In this document: positions 32,946-46,058 of the stretch, piece by piece
How positions within the stretch are numbered: position 1 is the stretch's first letter
Layout: every line of letters begins with the position of its first letter
NCBI GenBank assembly: GCA_021234155.1
Contig: JAJEKV010000005.1
Span: forward strand, 17,902,089-17,966,088
Length of the DNA stretch: 64,000 nt
Direction of reading: 5' to 3'
DNA from: Isoetes taiwanensis
Lineage: Eukaryota > Streptophyta > Lycopodiopsida > Isoetales > Isoetaceae
The notes under the pieces: model-generated
What the model was told of the DNA's origin: nothing
Seen by the model: the letters and a program-made list of their open reading frames with translations, nothing else
Database searches by the model: none
Made by a program: the position numbers and the translations under genes

Positions 32946-35900
32946 TCGCCTCTTTGTCTATATACCAACATGCCTCTTGTAAATTTTGTGAACTTTCTCA
33001 AGTGGGTGAGAAGAACACGTGAACCAGTTGTTGTATGATTCAATGTATGAATTTCTTCTGGTGATTCAATGTAAAACTTAGTTTTCTTGTATGTTTTATT
33101 TTACTGCATGAGTCCCAAATGTTAGAATGTGACCCACTTTAATTAAATGTGACTTTTCTTCCTTTGCGAGATATCTCCCATATGCATGGAAGTATAACCA
33201 CTATCATTCGCATACCATAGCTCGTCGTGTTCGCCTTTGAGTGATTTGTAGCTGCTAGCTAGGTCGGCTCCTCTGTCCTTTGGATCTGGTTGAAGCACTG
33301 AAGTCGTCTTTCCTTCAGTTCTGAAATGTTCCTAGATCTAGTTTTCTTGTCTTGACTGAAGATCATCCTCCTTTGATACTCCTTGATCCTTGACCTTGAT
33401 TCCTTGATTCACATATGCTTGTAAGCTGCTATTGATTCTTCTTTTAACGGAGATTATCCTTTGATGCTACTTCCAATGTTAAGGTATCCATCCATGTCTG
33501 ACATGTTGCTCCTATATGTTGTTGCCTCGTGCTCTTCCATCTAGAACTCCTGGGTGTTGAGTGTCGAATGTCATTGATAACTAGGTAAGATGCTACCCCG
33601 CAAATGAAGATTGGGGACAAGCTAATGATGGCCTGCCCTACTGATATTGTTGTTAGGGGTGCCTGCCATTCTGCCTCCATTTGTTATATCTCTCCTTAGG
33701 CTTCTTCCTCCTCATCTAATAGTTCATTGACTGGGTCTTTTGATGTATTCACGGAATCTGCCTACTATGTCTTGTTCTTCGGTCACTCTCGCCGGTTACT
33801 CAAAAAGCAGACGCCCATCTACCCTAGAGTCTAAGAGGCAGAATGTGAATGCACTTGGCTCAAATGCTCGACTCTGAAGAATCCTTGAAAATGGGCATCC
33901 GATGGACCAAATATGTGTTCAGGGTCAAACGACTAGATAGATAACTAATCTACTAGATTGGCAGCCCTATAAGCAAGGAAAAATGACTAGATAGATAACT
34001 AATCTACTAGATGGCAACCCTATAAGCAAGGAAGATGGCCAAGGCAACGTCGAGAGAGAAGTAGCTATCCTTTTTAAAGTTCATGGTCATGTACTCTGGC
34101 ATGTATTGAACTTTGTTTTGCAAGGCTTTTATGATGTTTGGACATTCTATAAGGCCTTGATCAAGTTGATTTGGATTTAGTGCCCTATGCAAGAAGTAGC
34201 TTGAACAGTCCTAGATTCTAGCTTGACGGAAGTTATTCTTGATATCTTGTAATATGTGGTGGTGGATAATGTGGCAGCTAAACAATTCCCTTTGAAATAC
34301 ATGGAAAATTAAATCATCTTTTACCTCTTCGGTATGAGCAAAAGCAATGTACCATCGCTTGAGTGCTTGAATTGCCTTGTCAAGGTATTAGCTATAACAA
34401 CAGATGTCGAAGCGGCTCTAGAACAAGAGAATCGGCTGGGAGCTTGAAAAGAAAATTTTAGAGGAAATAAGGTCAAATGCCAATTTATAGAATAAAACAC
34501 AAAGTTTGGAATTTTTGGGGTTGGCGAAATTTGAGGTTGTTCGAGATAATGCTTGCCAAGTTTATACTGGATTGAGTTACATGATACATGCATAAGTTTC
34601 TACAAGACCTACTACAACAATTTTTCATTGGCTTTAGGATTGACTTGGTCAAGGAAAAGTGGTCAACAGTGACTTTCATTGACACCCACCTTCTGGAAGG
34701 ACTTTTCTTCTAAAAAAGAAAGAAGAGCTAAAACTATCAGATCTAGACAACATGATAGAGCCACCAATAATGTCATCAAAAATTATATGAAAAGGTCATC
34801 CTAAACTGAAAGAACTCATTCCATATGCATTCATCCACTAGCACATCAACATTGCACAAAGAGCACAACTAATGGTACATCATGAAGAACCCTCTGTTGT
34901 AGCAACGAAGCCTTATTTAAGAACCCTTTGTTGCAGCAGCAAAACCCTCTGTGTCTGCCTAAAAAACTCTTGATGGGATCACTTGCGTATTAAGACACCC
35001 TTTGCTAGACCAGAGCCTCCAGCACAAAGAAAAAAAAGCTCCAAGTGTTAAGATATTAGAAACGTGTAGAGCCCATCTAAAACAATGGGAATTGTGGCGT
35101 ATTCTTCCTAGAAAGAACTAATTTGGCATGCCGACGCTATCACATAGCTCTCCGTGCCCAACTTTGCCTTTAAAAAAAATAAGGTGCTAATGCACTTGGG
35201 TTGCCCAATGTTATTTATGATGTATTGTGAACATGGTTTGTTGCTTTAATGAAGCCTACAATTTGGAGGTGTATCTTACGAGAAGTTAGCATGAATTGAT
35301 GAGTATGGCACCAGTGGAGGACCAAAGCTGGTGAAGTGTAGATATAATGAATTATAGTAGTTACTTGCCAGTGTAGTGAAATCTTATTTGTGATGAGAAA
35401 TTTTTGTTTGTGCATATTCATTATCGTTGGTTGAGTCTGGTAGGGCATTTTTGGGGGTTCATGCCTTTAAGTTGTGAATGAAGCTTCATAAGCAACCTCC
35501 AAAGAGAATTATAACCATTTGCACCTTTCTAGCACCCCTAAAGAATTCACTTATTGAAGGTTGAAGTAGTTTTGAGCTCTTCATTATCGAATACTTTTGC
35601 ACAAGAAGAAAACTTCATAATGAGGGCATCGTATACCGCAATTAATGTCAAGTTTTCAATGTTGGTCCACTCATTGTTGGGATGGTGTCATTGGCATAAT
35701 AATATTTTTCAATGGGCTTCTTCAATAAATGCTTGTTTGTTGAGATATCATGGTAGCATGTGCTTCCATTTGGTACAAGGTCTGATTCTTGTACGAATGG
35801 AATATGTAGCAAAAGACATTCATATGCCAAGGCTTCTGAGACTTTCTTTGTTGAAGTTCACAAACCTCATCTACAAAGGGTATTTCTTCAAAAATTTATC

Positions 35901-36215
35901 TCAGATTCTTTGGAATATCTTTGGTTTAAATACACTATAAGGGAAGACTAGGGAGGCATAAGCATCTTCTTGTAGCTCTAGGAAATCAGGATGACACTGT
36001 TATGAGTAAAGCATCCTAGAACCAGTTTAATTCGGTGGAGTTCAAAACACCATGTTTCTACTATGTTGCATGCACGGAAGATATTCTTAGAAATGCCCAA
36101 TTGTGTGCAAACTCAAGAGGAGTCTTTATGGTCTGAAATAAGCTACCAAGTGTTGTTATAGAAAGATAAATATTATCTTATTTTCATAGGAATATACTAG
36201 ATCCAGAGTTAATCC
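32946..36215. other. Long intergenic stretch, no gene seen
   Basis: AT-rich with only short open frames. A perfect-looking tandem pair, GACTAGATAGATAACTAATC plus about 34 more bases, sits at 33931 and 33985 (period 54). GAACCCT-TGTTG-AGCA occurs twice near 34890 and 34920. The frames at 34007-34192 (minus) and 35554-35940 (plus) show no known domain. Confidence 0.45.
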
Positions 36216-36345
36216 TAGTGTTGGCCATATTTGAACCCCATGTCAAGGGTTCAAGTATGGCCAAACATTGGTCTAATAATGGGACCTTAAAATCCACTTC
36301 GAGGTCACGGGTTCAAGTGTGGCCAATCGGTCCTACGATAGAGAA
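36216..36345. repeat. Duplicated tRNA-type B-box repeat with an inverted arm
   Basis: TTGGCCATATTTGAACCC is followed by its inverted copy GGGTTCAAGTATGGCCAA (17 of 18 bases pair). A second copy, GGTCACGGGTTCAAGTGTGG, lies about 65 bases on. GGTTCAAG fits a polymerase III B box. It is probably a tandem SINE fragment. Confidence 0.5.
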
Positions 36346-36599
36346 TTTAAATCTGCCATAGATAATCACATGAAAGTAGCTCCTAGCATAATGTATCGCA
36401 GCTAGATAGTGGATTGGCTTCTATATGATACGTAGAATGATGTATCTATTGTATTCATGATGTGATGGTGAATAGATTAACGTCCTTCAATGAAAAATAG
36501 TCTAATTTTAAGGTTACAGACCCAGACTTACTGCATTCTTGGTCTAGGACTTGAGATTTAACAACATTACATTTATACAACGCATTCAATAGCAAGTTT

Positions 36600-36880
36600 A
36601 TTAATAATCTGCTTGCTAGGTTTTATATGCAAGATCGCAAGTTTGTTGTCATGTTTTATAAGTTAGATATAAAGTTTGTCTTAGATTCAACTAGAGAACC
36701 TTGTGATGCCCACACCCTAGTTGTCTCACTAATCTATCTCACAATCACAAGGCCAGACATCATGTTTGTTGGTGGCCAGGTATGCAGACTCATGCAAACC
36801 CCTACATAGTTACATTAGCGAGCAACCAAACGAACATTAGTTTATAAGCAAGCTTAAGGTTTGGTTATTTCTTTTCATGT
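36600..36880 (+). mobile_element. Copia fragment, between reverse transcriptase and RNase H
   Basis: The stretch VSLIYLTITRPDIMFVGGQV-CRLMQTPT (about 36720-36807) is the conserved copia region GSLIYLTITRPDISFAVGQVSRFMQTP, followed by a RATKR-L word. Nothing else of the element is legible. A short broken fossil. Confidence 0.8.
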
Positions 36881-38056
36881 ATTCCAAGCCTGTTCACTTG
36901 TCTGTAGAATGTCTAATAATATCCATGATGTAAGTTTTCTTACTTATGATGTATCATCTTGCCGCCCAACCTTGTCCTGACTGAATATATTCCTGGAAAA
37001 CCCCATAAGTGTGTTATTCTAAATAGGTAAGGAAGTATTGAATTAGAAGTTGGTTTACTAAGTCTTACCATCCCAGAGATAGCTTGATTTTGTTGCACTG
37101 CTTTCTCATCCAAAATATCATGCAAAAGAAAATGTGACTCCTAAAAATTACCATGACAATGTGAGGACAATAAGAATAGTACATCCGGCTTATTAAACCA
37201 ATATATTTACTGTAAGTTTCTCCCTTAATCTTTTGATTCCAATCTTTCTCCATTCAATGGCACATTGAGGTTGGCAATTTTACCATCTTGCTCTCATACT
37301 TATTCTCATCCTTCTTGTGCATGCATCAAGTTGACAAAATTGTCTGAAAACCTAGGAATTTATGCTAAGAACCTATGGCATGTGCATTGCTACTATATTT
37401 TGATAACATTGCGGTAGGAAGAGCTCAAAGGTAATGAAAGTAACAGTTATACCTAAACATGGGCAACATTTAAGCCTTGATTATGTGCTTCAGATACAAT
37501 ATGTTGCATGAATGCCTGCTATACCAATGGAATGCCATGACTTGAGATAGTGCAGATTGGACCAGCCAGATGAGATGTGATGACGCAAATGTGCAAGTTT
37601 TAAGGTAAGGTTTGACCTTACTGCTAGTAGAACGATAATGTGCATTCACCATTGATTCACACCCATGTACCTTTTCTGCATTGACACATATATTGCTGCA
37701 CATATTGACAAGTCATTCTAAAGATATTATCACATGCTAATGCCAGCACAAATGTACGCTCTCTTTATTACCTTTGTTTTGAGCAAAGATTCATGTATCA
37801 GTCCAAGTTATGGCCTATTCTTGGACAAGTTTATAGAACTTAAATGAAAGGCACCAAAAATTGTTTGTATAATAGGAGAGATACAAAATAAAAGAAACGT
37901 AACTATGTATTGAACTTTATAGTCATTGTGGCTAGATGATGACGTGGCATCATCTGGACCCTTGAAGTACTATTGAGTATTTAGAGTACTATTTCTTATC
38001 TCCTAACGCCCATGATGAAACAAAACCCTAACTAGAAAATCAAAACTAAAATCAAT
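36881..38056. other. Intergenic, no gene seen
   Basis: AT-rich with no recognisable domain. It lies directly downstream of the poly-A end of the minus-strand L1-like LINE. Confidence 0.4.
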
Positions 38057-39960
38057 GTTTTTTTTTTTTTTTTTTCAAAAACAACAGAAATTATATTTCT
38101 TTGTACAAGATTTATATAGTAGTACAAAAACCCAAAACCAAAGTATTTGGGAAAAAAGGTTTAGAGAGTGACAAAGTCAACTACTTAATCGCCTCCATAG
38201 GAGGGAATCAAAATTCTAACAAGTTTTAAAAAGTTTCAAGCTACACCAAAACTTAGAACAGAGAGTTAAAGTAGATCAAGAACATCATCCAGGGTGATGA
38301 TAACATAGGCAACATCAATGTGCTCATGCATCATAGCATCAAGACTAGCTACACCATAATGTGTGGAATGCAGCAGGTGGAGGATCCAAGAATTTTGAGC
38401 ATCTTCATGAATCTTCAGCTTGGCCTCAAAGTAAGGCTTGAGTTTTGGGTTAAACCTCCATAGATCTGCATTTGCAAGGAACTGATATAGAGTAATACTG
38501 CTATTGATTTTGATCTTCGCCCAAAAGAGGGCCTCTATAGCCTCCTGATCAGAAAGCATCATGGTGGAAGGATCAACTTCATGTACATATTCCGCGCGTA
38601 ATGCCTCTTGAGGATGAAATATATCCACGAAAGAGTCCACATCATAAAAAAATAGAGTGACGAACTAAATAGACCATTAAAGATCCCCAAAGTATCCCAT
38701 TCATGGCCATAATTAGCTCTTTGATGCCTCCGGAGCCATTGTAGCCTTATCAAGAAGCATTTGAAGACTAGCTTTGAGCTCATTCAAATTAGAGGCTGCC
38801 TGGGAGACCGCAACAGTATTCCTATATTTCTAGATAGCCTTGCAGCTTAAAGTCTTAATTGTGCATCTCTGGCATAAGGATTGAAGTAGACATGCTTCAT
38901 CTGTGGGAGTAGAATTAACAAGAGGAATGAGCTAGCCATGGACAAGTAAAAATATGAGCACTTGTCCCTCTGTCCACAACCCAGTGGGCACCATTTTGTA
39001 AGTTGATCTTTGTATTGGGCTAGATAACCATATGAATAGAGCCATTTGTTTGCACATTGCAGCTTCCAACCTTACCTTACCACATATGTGGCAACTTCAA
39101 ACTGTGTTGACTTTCAACTCTGGTTCATCTAATAGAAGAGCATAGATTTTGACCACTTTGTAACCTTTATCAGTGTATATCCAGTTGAGGGTGGAGGACT
39201 TAGGTGTATCCGCTTGAAGCTGGTGAGTTTGAATTACAGTTTGATAGATGCTCATGTTTGTATCTCCATCTTGAATGAAAGGAACTATATTCTGCCAATC
39301 TTTCCAACTTCCATTTACTCTAAGGGAACCAATAGTATGCAAAGTTGCCTATTGCCATTCCTTATATTTGAATGAACACTTCAGGACCAAGAAACCTTCA
39401 TCTTCTTTAGTGAGGTTGTGGTATCGAAAGAACCCAAAGTCATTACTATTACATAAAGGAATAGCTTTGAAACATCTAGAAGCCTTGTTCTAAGCTGATT
39501 TGATACTTCTGAGAATTTTCAAGGTTCTAGGTGCAGGATTCAGCTGATAAAAAATGAAACAGGCAATTGGTGAAGGAATAAAGGAGCTTCCACAAGAGTA
39601 GTTTCACTAACCCAAAATAGGAAACTTCAGAGCAGGGGAGTTTGCATCTGGGAGAAGTGATCTTCAACTTCACACTACTTTGGCTGCGAAGGCATGAGCC
39701 TAAGCAAAAAGGTACAACCTAATCTCCCCTCCTTCTTGGAAAGTGTCAGGTTTTTCCAAGAGACCATTCGAGCCCCCTGCCAAATGAAGCCACTTATAGC
39801 AGTTTCTAGCTTCCTATATGACTTTTTACAGCAATAGCAAAGGAGAAGAACACATGTATATTGGCTATAACACTGTTGACATCTCCACTTTGCCTGCAAG
39901 AGAATACATTTGAATTCTGCTAGGATACTGAAATCAATGCTGAAGTGACTTAACATTCCA
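38057..39960 (-). mobile_element. L1-like LINE, 5'-truncated, with poly-A tail
   Basis: The minus strand shows the end of an L1-type pol: AISGFIWQGARMVSWKNLTL followed by SKKEGRLG (about 39710-39780), the typical region after the reverse transcriptase. A long C-terminal region follows (about 39097-39340 with DWQNIVPFIQDGDTNMSIYQ, and 38266-38640 with FWAKIKINSSITLYQFLAN). The 3' end is a run of about 20 T on the plus strand at 38058-38077, that is, a poly-A tail. Truncation removes the catalytic part. Frames are interrupted several times. This is a different lineage from LINE family A, which has microsatellite tails. Confidence 0.8.
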
Positions 39961-40099
39961 TAAGCCCTTCATCTTTCTAAATGGAGTGCCAATGAGAGGT
40001 TTAGTCATCCCATCCGCAAGCCTTTAGTTGTCCCACAATACTGTAGATGCACTTGTTCTTGAAAACATAGGAGATGCACTTGTTTTCGAATTAAAAAAA
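39961..40099. other. Junction with A-rich run
   Basis: A run of about 17 A lies at 40093-40109 after CTTGTTTTCGAATT. GATGCACTTGTTxTxGAA is duplicated at 40047 and 40074. Confidence 0.4.
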
Positions 40100-40700
40100 A
40101 AAAAAAAAAGACTTCAGATGGAAATGTTTGGTATCTGGATGATATTTGTAGTCTTTGATCAATATAGCTCATGAATTATCCACAAATATGTTGCCTGCTT
40201 TAATAGGAAGTTGAATATCTTATAAGCCATAACATTTTATGTGTTCTTATACAAAGAGCTTTAAGCTCAACCCCTATTGTACTTAAACTGGCCATTGTCC
40301 ATTTTATTGACACCTAAAGTAATGAGACTAGAACCAAGAAAAGGGACATTCCTTGTAGTAGACTTTATGAGTTTAAGATCATTACCTACATGCCTTGCAT
40401 CTGTGTGAAAATTAAGACTTGGATGATTTTTCTTATAGTATATCAGATCTTCAATGGTAGTATCCTTCAAGTAGGCATCTTTTGACGACCATACATATCT
40501 AAGAACCAAATGTGCCAAGTGATTAGGAGATCGAGCCAACTCCAAACTCTATTAGGTGGCCGCTTTGCCACTGCTTGCAATTTAGGAAGTGTTTCAGCTC
40601 AGTTATAAGTATGTGAATGCTCTATAGAATCAAAAAGATTCTTACCCAACATCATAAACTGGCAGGGGCTAGTGTCTCCATAATTTATCTCTAGCCATCC
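40100..40700 (-). mobile_element. Copia RNase H fragment
   Basis: Minus-strand open frame at 40267-40545 with NHLAHLVLRYVWSSKDAYLK, LNFHTDARHVGNDLKLIKST and NVPFLGSSLITLGV matches the copia RNase H region (YLKGT, GYSDADWAGD, SGYVFFLGSGPISW). The STIEVEYKAL word lies just beyond. The element is broken and only this part survives. Confidence 0.78.
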
Positions 40701-42216
40701 TAACCGGACATATGTATAGAACTAATTGCCATTGGTCATCATCGCCTTGAGTAGATTCCATTTACAGGTGAAGGGCATGAGGGCCTTTAGGAGATTCTAA
40801 CCACCTCATGGCATGCTCAATTGGCTCTCAACCTAGCTACTCTTCTTTTTGTTTCATGATCAAGCGTAGTCTTTTTATCAACACATTGGCATGAATAACA
40901 ATTAATGCCCCCTCAAATCTCGCATATCAGAGAACAACCTCCCTCTAATATGACAAAACAAGAAAGCACTGGAATTAACTATCTCACTAGTAATAAATAG
41001 TGACATCCATATCTTATAATGCACCATCTTAATGTTTAATTTGATTTTTGCAGCCGGTTTTTCAAATCGAAAGCTTCTTTGTTTTTTCCTAATGATCATT
41101 CTATAATTTGGTTTCGTATATTATGTTGTCAATAGAAAGGCAAAAGTAGCAACATCTTTGTGGCATCAAGGACCCTCCATCTGCCAGGAGCCCCGTTGCC
41201 ATCCTATGAGTGTCTAGGCAATTCTTTTATCGTCATGGACAATGCATCTTAACAAACTCAACATCTTCCCTAACTTGGCTTCCCCTTTTTTTTTCTATCC
41301 ACATTTTGTTTCTTTTGCCTATCTGACTAAATATAAAATTGTTCGAACCGGAGTTATTTTTGGAATTGTCATCATTTTCAGGCGAATGTTTCCGGCGTGC
41401 ACATTTCCGGCTATAACCGCCATGGCTATGCCCTCGTTGCCTCTTCTCCTATGGGTTTGGCTCTGACCTTTTGTGTTGTTGCATGGCACAAAGAAAGCTT
41501 TGTTTGTGTTCTCATATTTTGTTCCGGCGCTCGCCTAAGCTCAGATTAGCACAGCCCTGTGGCCGGTCAGGCCATTTTGTTGTATTTTGTTAACATGGGC
41601 GCAGGTTTGAAGGCATGGCTATGCTCCCACCGTAGTTCCACATCAAAATTGATGAATCGGCTAGTTGTTAAACGGCACCGCAGAGATATCGAGATTTATT
41701 AGCGAGGCTGGTTTAATAAGGTAGGCGACTTTCTTGAGACAAAAATTGTTCGTGAGTCATGACTTTACAAGCGGTGTTCTTTTTTTGGATGATAATCGTA
41801 AAAATTTCTAGCTAGAATATTCAAATGATTCGAATGTAATGTCCATCAATGTTTCCTCGCCGCAAGGTGTTTAACTTTGGTATTTCGTAAAACCGTTCTT
41901 CTAGTAGGTACCATAATGAATTCACGCCCGACCAAAGGTGTGCATCATTGTTCAAAGTTGCAAAACAGTAGCATTTTCCTTGGCCGGAGCCTCATCAGGC
42001 TTACCCCGATTCTATCAAGAGCCTATTTTGGTTTTTCCTTCATGCTCAGGGCTTAATCTTCTATCTATTCTTCAAAGTGGAAATAACATGAACATCCATG
42101 TGATTTACAAATCGTTCTAAGAGGTGGGGCTTGCATGAATTATTCATTGTAATGACTTTCGTGATTTATTACCTTTTAAAACTAAACTCGATACTTTGCT
42201 CATCGTTTCTTTCTAG
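40701..42216. other. Intergenic, no gene seen
   Basis: Composition shifts from AT-rich to near balanced at about 41340. No known domain in any frame. It may include 5' parts of the candidate exons at 42217. Confidence 0.4.
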
Positions 42217-42744
42217 ATGGGGAATAAGTTGGAGGCAGCCCTGCACTTAAAGTTAAGGCATTTGACAAAGGATTTATGGGTGAACCGAATAAGTGAAGCC
42301 ATGGAGGAGGTGAGTTCCATAAGAGCCTCGTTGCTTTTTTCTCATCAAACGATTAATCTAGCAATCAATCGTCCAAATTTGAGCTTGCCCAAGGCAATTT
42401 GGCCTCCTTCGCTAAATTGATTGTTCCCTTGCTATTTTGACATGATTTAAACATACTCAATCGCTTTGTAGGATCTTCCATATACCATCGCCTTCTATCA
42501 ACTTTGGCAATCTATTGCGTTCTTGATAATATATGTATCCGAGATACTATCTCATATGCAAAGATAGATAGTCTATTCTCTAACAAGGATCTTTTCAACA
42601 AATGCAAAATGTTTACTTGAGAATGACCTAATAATCAGAATATTTAGGAAGAGGAGGAGAAGGCAGATTTGAAGATACATCTTGGGAGCTTCCATAAAGA
42701 AATACTAAGACACGAGGACAAGCCGCCAACTTTTCCCCGAAGCG
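42217..42744 (+). CDS. Two candidate exons of an unrecognised gene
   Basis: Exon 42217-42309 has acceptor TTTCTTTCTAG and donor GAG/GTGAGT, and reads MGNKLEAALHLKLRHLTKDL through SEAMEE. Exon 42648-42744 has acceptor ATATTTAG and donor GCG/GTAAGA, and reads EEEEKADLKIHLGSFHKEIL through PPTFPRS. The first exon is exactly 31 codons, so the second follows in phase. The joined peptide is charged and probably helical. A stretch near 42800-42890 (VLVIEGYICKTEFYNYREVG) is open in the same direction. I do not recognise the family; it could be a host gene or a transposon gene. Support rests only on splice signals and phase. Confidence 0.35.
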
Positions 42745-43687
42745 GTAAGAATTTGAACTTTATCTAGCTTCAAAAACATTCGCCTAATGGGCATGTTCTA
42801 GTTATTGAGGGTTATATTTGTAAGACAGAATTTTATAATTATCGTGAAGTTGGATCGCCGGGTTATGCCGCTTATATTTTCGTGGAGTGAAGGTCGTGGT
42901 CCCGGAGACAATAGGCCAATGACCTTTTAGGATTAGATTGTCGCGGCCGTTGAGGACACCTTAATTAAGAAGTGGTGATCCGAGCTCTAAAATTTGAAAA
43001 CTTTTTTGTACATCGTAACACTAGCAAGAGCAAAACAACCAACTAAGGTAGAAGAGCATTAGCTCTTATCAATTGCTTCAGATCTTTGGTGTAATACATA
43101 CCGGTAATTTGGGAACCGTTATGACTAGTAGTCTTTATAATAGGATGAGAATAGTTAGCAGCTAACTGTACCAAGAAATAACTTGCACGTAATTGTCAGA
43201 ACATGCGATCCACGTGATCAATTGAAGTCCAAACAAAATTTTGCTATTTAACTTCACTTATAACCCGAAGTTTTCAACTAAGGCCGTTTAGGAGTGAGCT
43301 TCAAAATAAAAGATGATATCCGCCGTATGGATCGGTGTTCCGTTTTAAGAACCGCTTCGGATTCAATTGACCGATAAAGGGCGTGCGGCAATCCAAATTG
43401 ATGGACCGCCTTGAATGGATCATCTAACGACCACTATCTAGGCCGCAAGCGACTTGGTGTTTACTTGAGGTCGGATTAATCAATCACGCCATCAATGTTA
43501 ATTGAATCGCTTTGGCAAGCAATAAAAAATGGGATTGTCTCGTTAATAAGTCACATGGAGATCGGCCCAAATGCCATAGGTACTTCGGGAGCCGCCTACA
43601 AGCACCAATGAGGCAATGAACCCAATGAATGATGAGTTTACAGAGGTTTATCCAATGCTAGTAAGTTATCCTTAGGAATATTTTTAT
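42745..43687. other. No gene assigned; possible continuation of the 42.2-kb gene
   Basis: Composition is less AT-rich than the surroundings. Short plus-strand open stretches occur near 42800-42960. No domain recognised. Confidence 0.35.
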
Positions 43688-44048
43688 CAGTGTTGTCCCC
43701 AGACGCTGCATCGTATGCAATCGTGACGTATTTTTAAAAATATGTTTTTTCAGCCATACGCACCTTTACGACGCTTGGAGTATTTTTAAAGATAAAAAAA
43801 CAGTGTTTAAATAGAATAAAACTGTGAAATAAAACATAAAACTGATGTAGGGAAAGTTTGTTAGCATGTTAGTTTGCTATCTAGGAGGCCGAGGTTCAAT
43901 TCCTGGTAAGTGGAAGTTTATTGTTCTGTGAAAAACAAGTAGTATTTAAAAAAAAAAGTCAGGAGTATTTTTTAAAAATACGTACGTACGTACAAGTATG
44001 GTACGGAATGGATCCTTTCCAAAAAATATGCGTATTTTTGCAACACTG
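43688..44048. mobile_element. hAT-type MITE with 8-bp target duplication
   Basis: The ends are CAGTGTTGTCCCC and GCAACACTG, giving the 8-bp terminal inverted repeat CAGTGTTG typical of hAT elements, flanked by perfect 8-bp repeats ATTTTTAT (43680-43687 and 44049-44056). ACGTATTTTTAAAAATAT occurs near both ends in inverted sense. A run of ACGTACGTACGTAC lies at 43980. No coding capacity. It holds a tRNA-like insert. Confidence 0.9.
43857..43960 (+). repeat. tRNA-derived SINE inside the MITE
   Basis: TTAGCATGTTAG fits an A box and GAGGTTCAATTCC fits a B box (consensus GGTTCGANTCC) about 30 bases later. An A-run follows at 43949-43958. The start TAGCATGTTxGTT is shared with the tRNA-like repeat at 16211, suggesting one family. 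Confidence 0.6.
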
Positions 44049-46058
44049 ATTTTTATAACTATCAGGAACATGAAGACCGGCAAGATTATTCACAGTATAA
44101 CAAATGGTGTGCATCTCGCTGACATGTATAACGATGGTGGCCTAGTGATGTATCTATCTCCAGGTTATAACCTTCTCTCTCCTCCATATGCTCATTTCTA
44201 TCCTAATTCTTCCAGCGCTAAAGAGCAGTGAAGGGTTTTCAGATTTGAGGTTAGATACAGTGCCAGTGCCTGTTTGAAAAAACGTTGCATTTGTTTGTCT
44301 GTATTTGAGTAGAATGAGAACAGAATTGCGTCTTTTGAATAATTAAAAGAAGCAGCAATATTGCATGACGGATGGCTATGGAGGTGCTCAGACATTTATT
44401 GGGCACTTAAAATAGCTCCCGCATGTGTGCGTCTGCCCAGCAAGGCATGGATGCTCTTTTACACCCACCTCTTTGCTAGTGAAGATTCTGTTGTCTAGAT
44501 GTAAAAGCATTCTTTGGACCTATTTCGTGCTCTGGGGCTTTAGTGCTCAGTATTTCGGATTAAGAAAAAAATGGTCCATTGCTACTACCTGTTCATAGAC
44601 TTGGTGGATGGCTTTCCCTAAGGACCCAAGTTTCAAACGTATTTTTTAGCAAATGATTGTATGACCAGCAAGGAAGCGCGATCAAATTTTCGTGGTATGA
44701 TCTAAGAACATGGTTTCTTCCACGAGATTAAAGTTTTGAAGATGAACTATAAGAAAACTTTAAATCCTTTGATTCCATTTGGTACTGCCTTCTTCCAGGA
44801 ATAAAATTGATGTAAAGAATCTAAATAATTCAAGACTTTGAGAAGCTGCGATTTGATAACATATTACTGCATTGGCTAGAAGTAAATTGTAATATGAAAA
44901 AAATATAGGGTTTATTAACCTTACAAAAAGATCGAACATGTTTTGACAAATGGACTTACATCCAACTGAAATGGTACATATGCCCAACAAGATATTCCTC
45001 TATATTTATGATAAGAAGTTTTATGTTCCTTTGCGAACGTTTACGCGATGGAGATCATCTTTTGGTGAAAAGAGCAAGATCAACTCATGTTAACATAGAT
45101 CAAAGCTTTATCTTATCGATCTAGTGTAACATTACGAAATGTTTCTGAGGTGCATTTTGTATAACAATATTTCCAAAAAATAAAATGAAATGCACCTCCC
45201 AAATATACGAATCAAAACACATTTGTGCTTGCATGGGTGCAAAGCTAATAACTTAAAAATCATTCGCAAGAAAATGACAAAGCTAATTTGTCTAGCACTA
45301 TTTTGTGCATTTGCGTCGCAGCTAAATGACCTAATATCTATAGGTCGAATCAGGCTTAGACTTTCAACTCAGGCATTGTTACACGCGATAAAGAGTCCTA
45401 AATCTCAAATGGATTTATTAGTTCAACTCGGGCATTGTGTACATGCCATGAAGAGTCCTAAATCTCAAATAAATTTAGTTGCTTTGGTTCTGCTTACATG
45501 CCCTACTCAATAGATGTGAGGCCTGGTTGATAGTGTGTATCAGTTCTCCTTATGTCTCATTAACTTAAAAACCTAAATTCATAGGCCTAGTCATCGTTTG
45601 TCAAGCAATAATTTTTATTGCCATCATTACACATTGCAACACTCCTTAATTATAATGAAACATACATAATTTGGTTCTTGAATGCACAAAGCCTTGCTAA
45701 GTTATCTGAAGGCATCCTTACGAGGCTTTTAGAATGCAATTAATAGTATTTTCAACTCCAACATACATAATATGGGTTTTTCAACACAAGACCTTCCTAA
45801 GTTATACAACTTTATTCAGAAGGCATGCTTATAAGGCTTTCAAAATGCAACTAATTGCATTCTTTGACTCCATGTCCTCACTCTCAAATTTGGCAACATG
45901 CTGCCTATCTACAATTTTAGATCTTTTTTCATAAAACAATTATAATTTTCTTCAGAGACTTATTGATTTGAGCATTTTATCATGCATCTAATTTGTAGTT
46001 TGCAATGTTGACGTCTCAAAAAATACATTTTGTCATTCAGCTCCCAGGAGTCCATAGG
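44049..46058. other. Intergenic with two local tandem duplications
   Basis: No gene seen. A unit TTCAACTCxGGCATTGT-ACA plus AAGAGTCCTAAATCTCAAAT is repeated at 45365-45420 and 45421-45480. A longer unit (ACATACATAAT, AAGCCTTGCTAAGTTAT, GAAGGCAT, GGCTTT, GAATGCAA) is repeated at about 45661-45758 and 45768-45875. Confidence 0.55.

Noticed and set aside
32586-33038. 150-codon open frame rich in proline, serine and leucine
   Set aside because: It is forced by the C/T tract; all three plus frames and the reverse are open there for the same reason.
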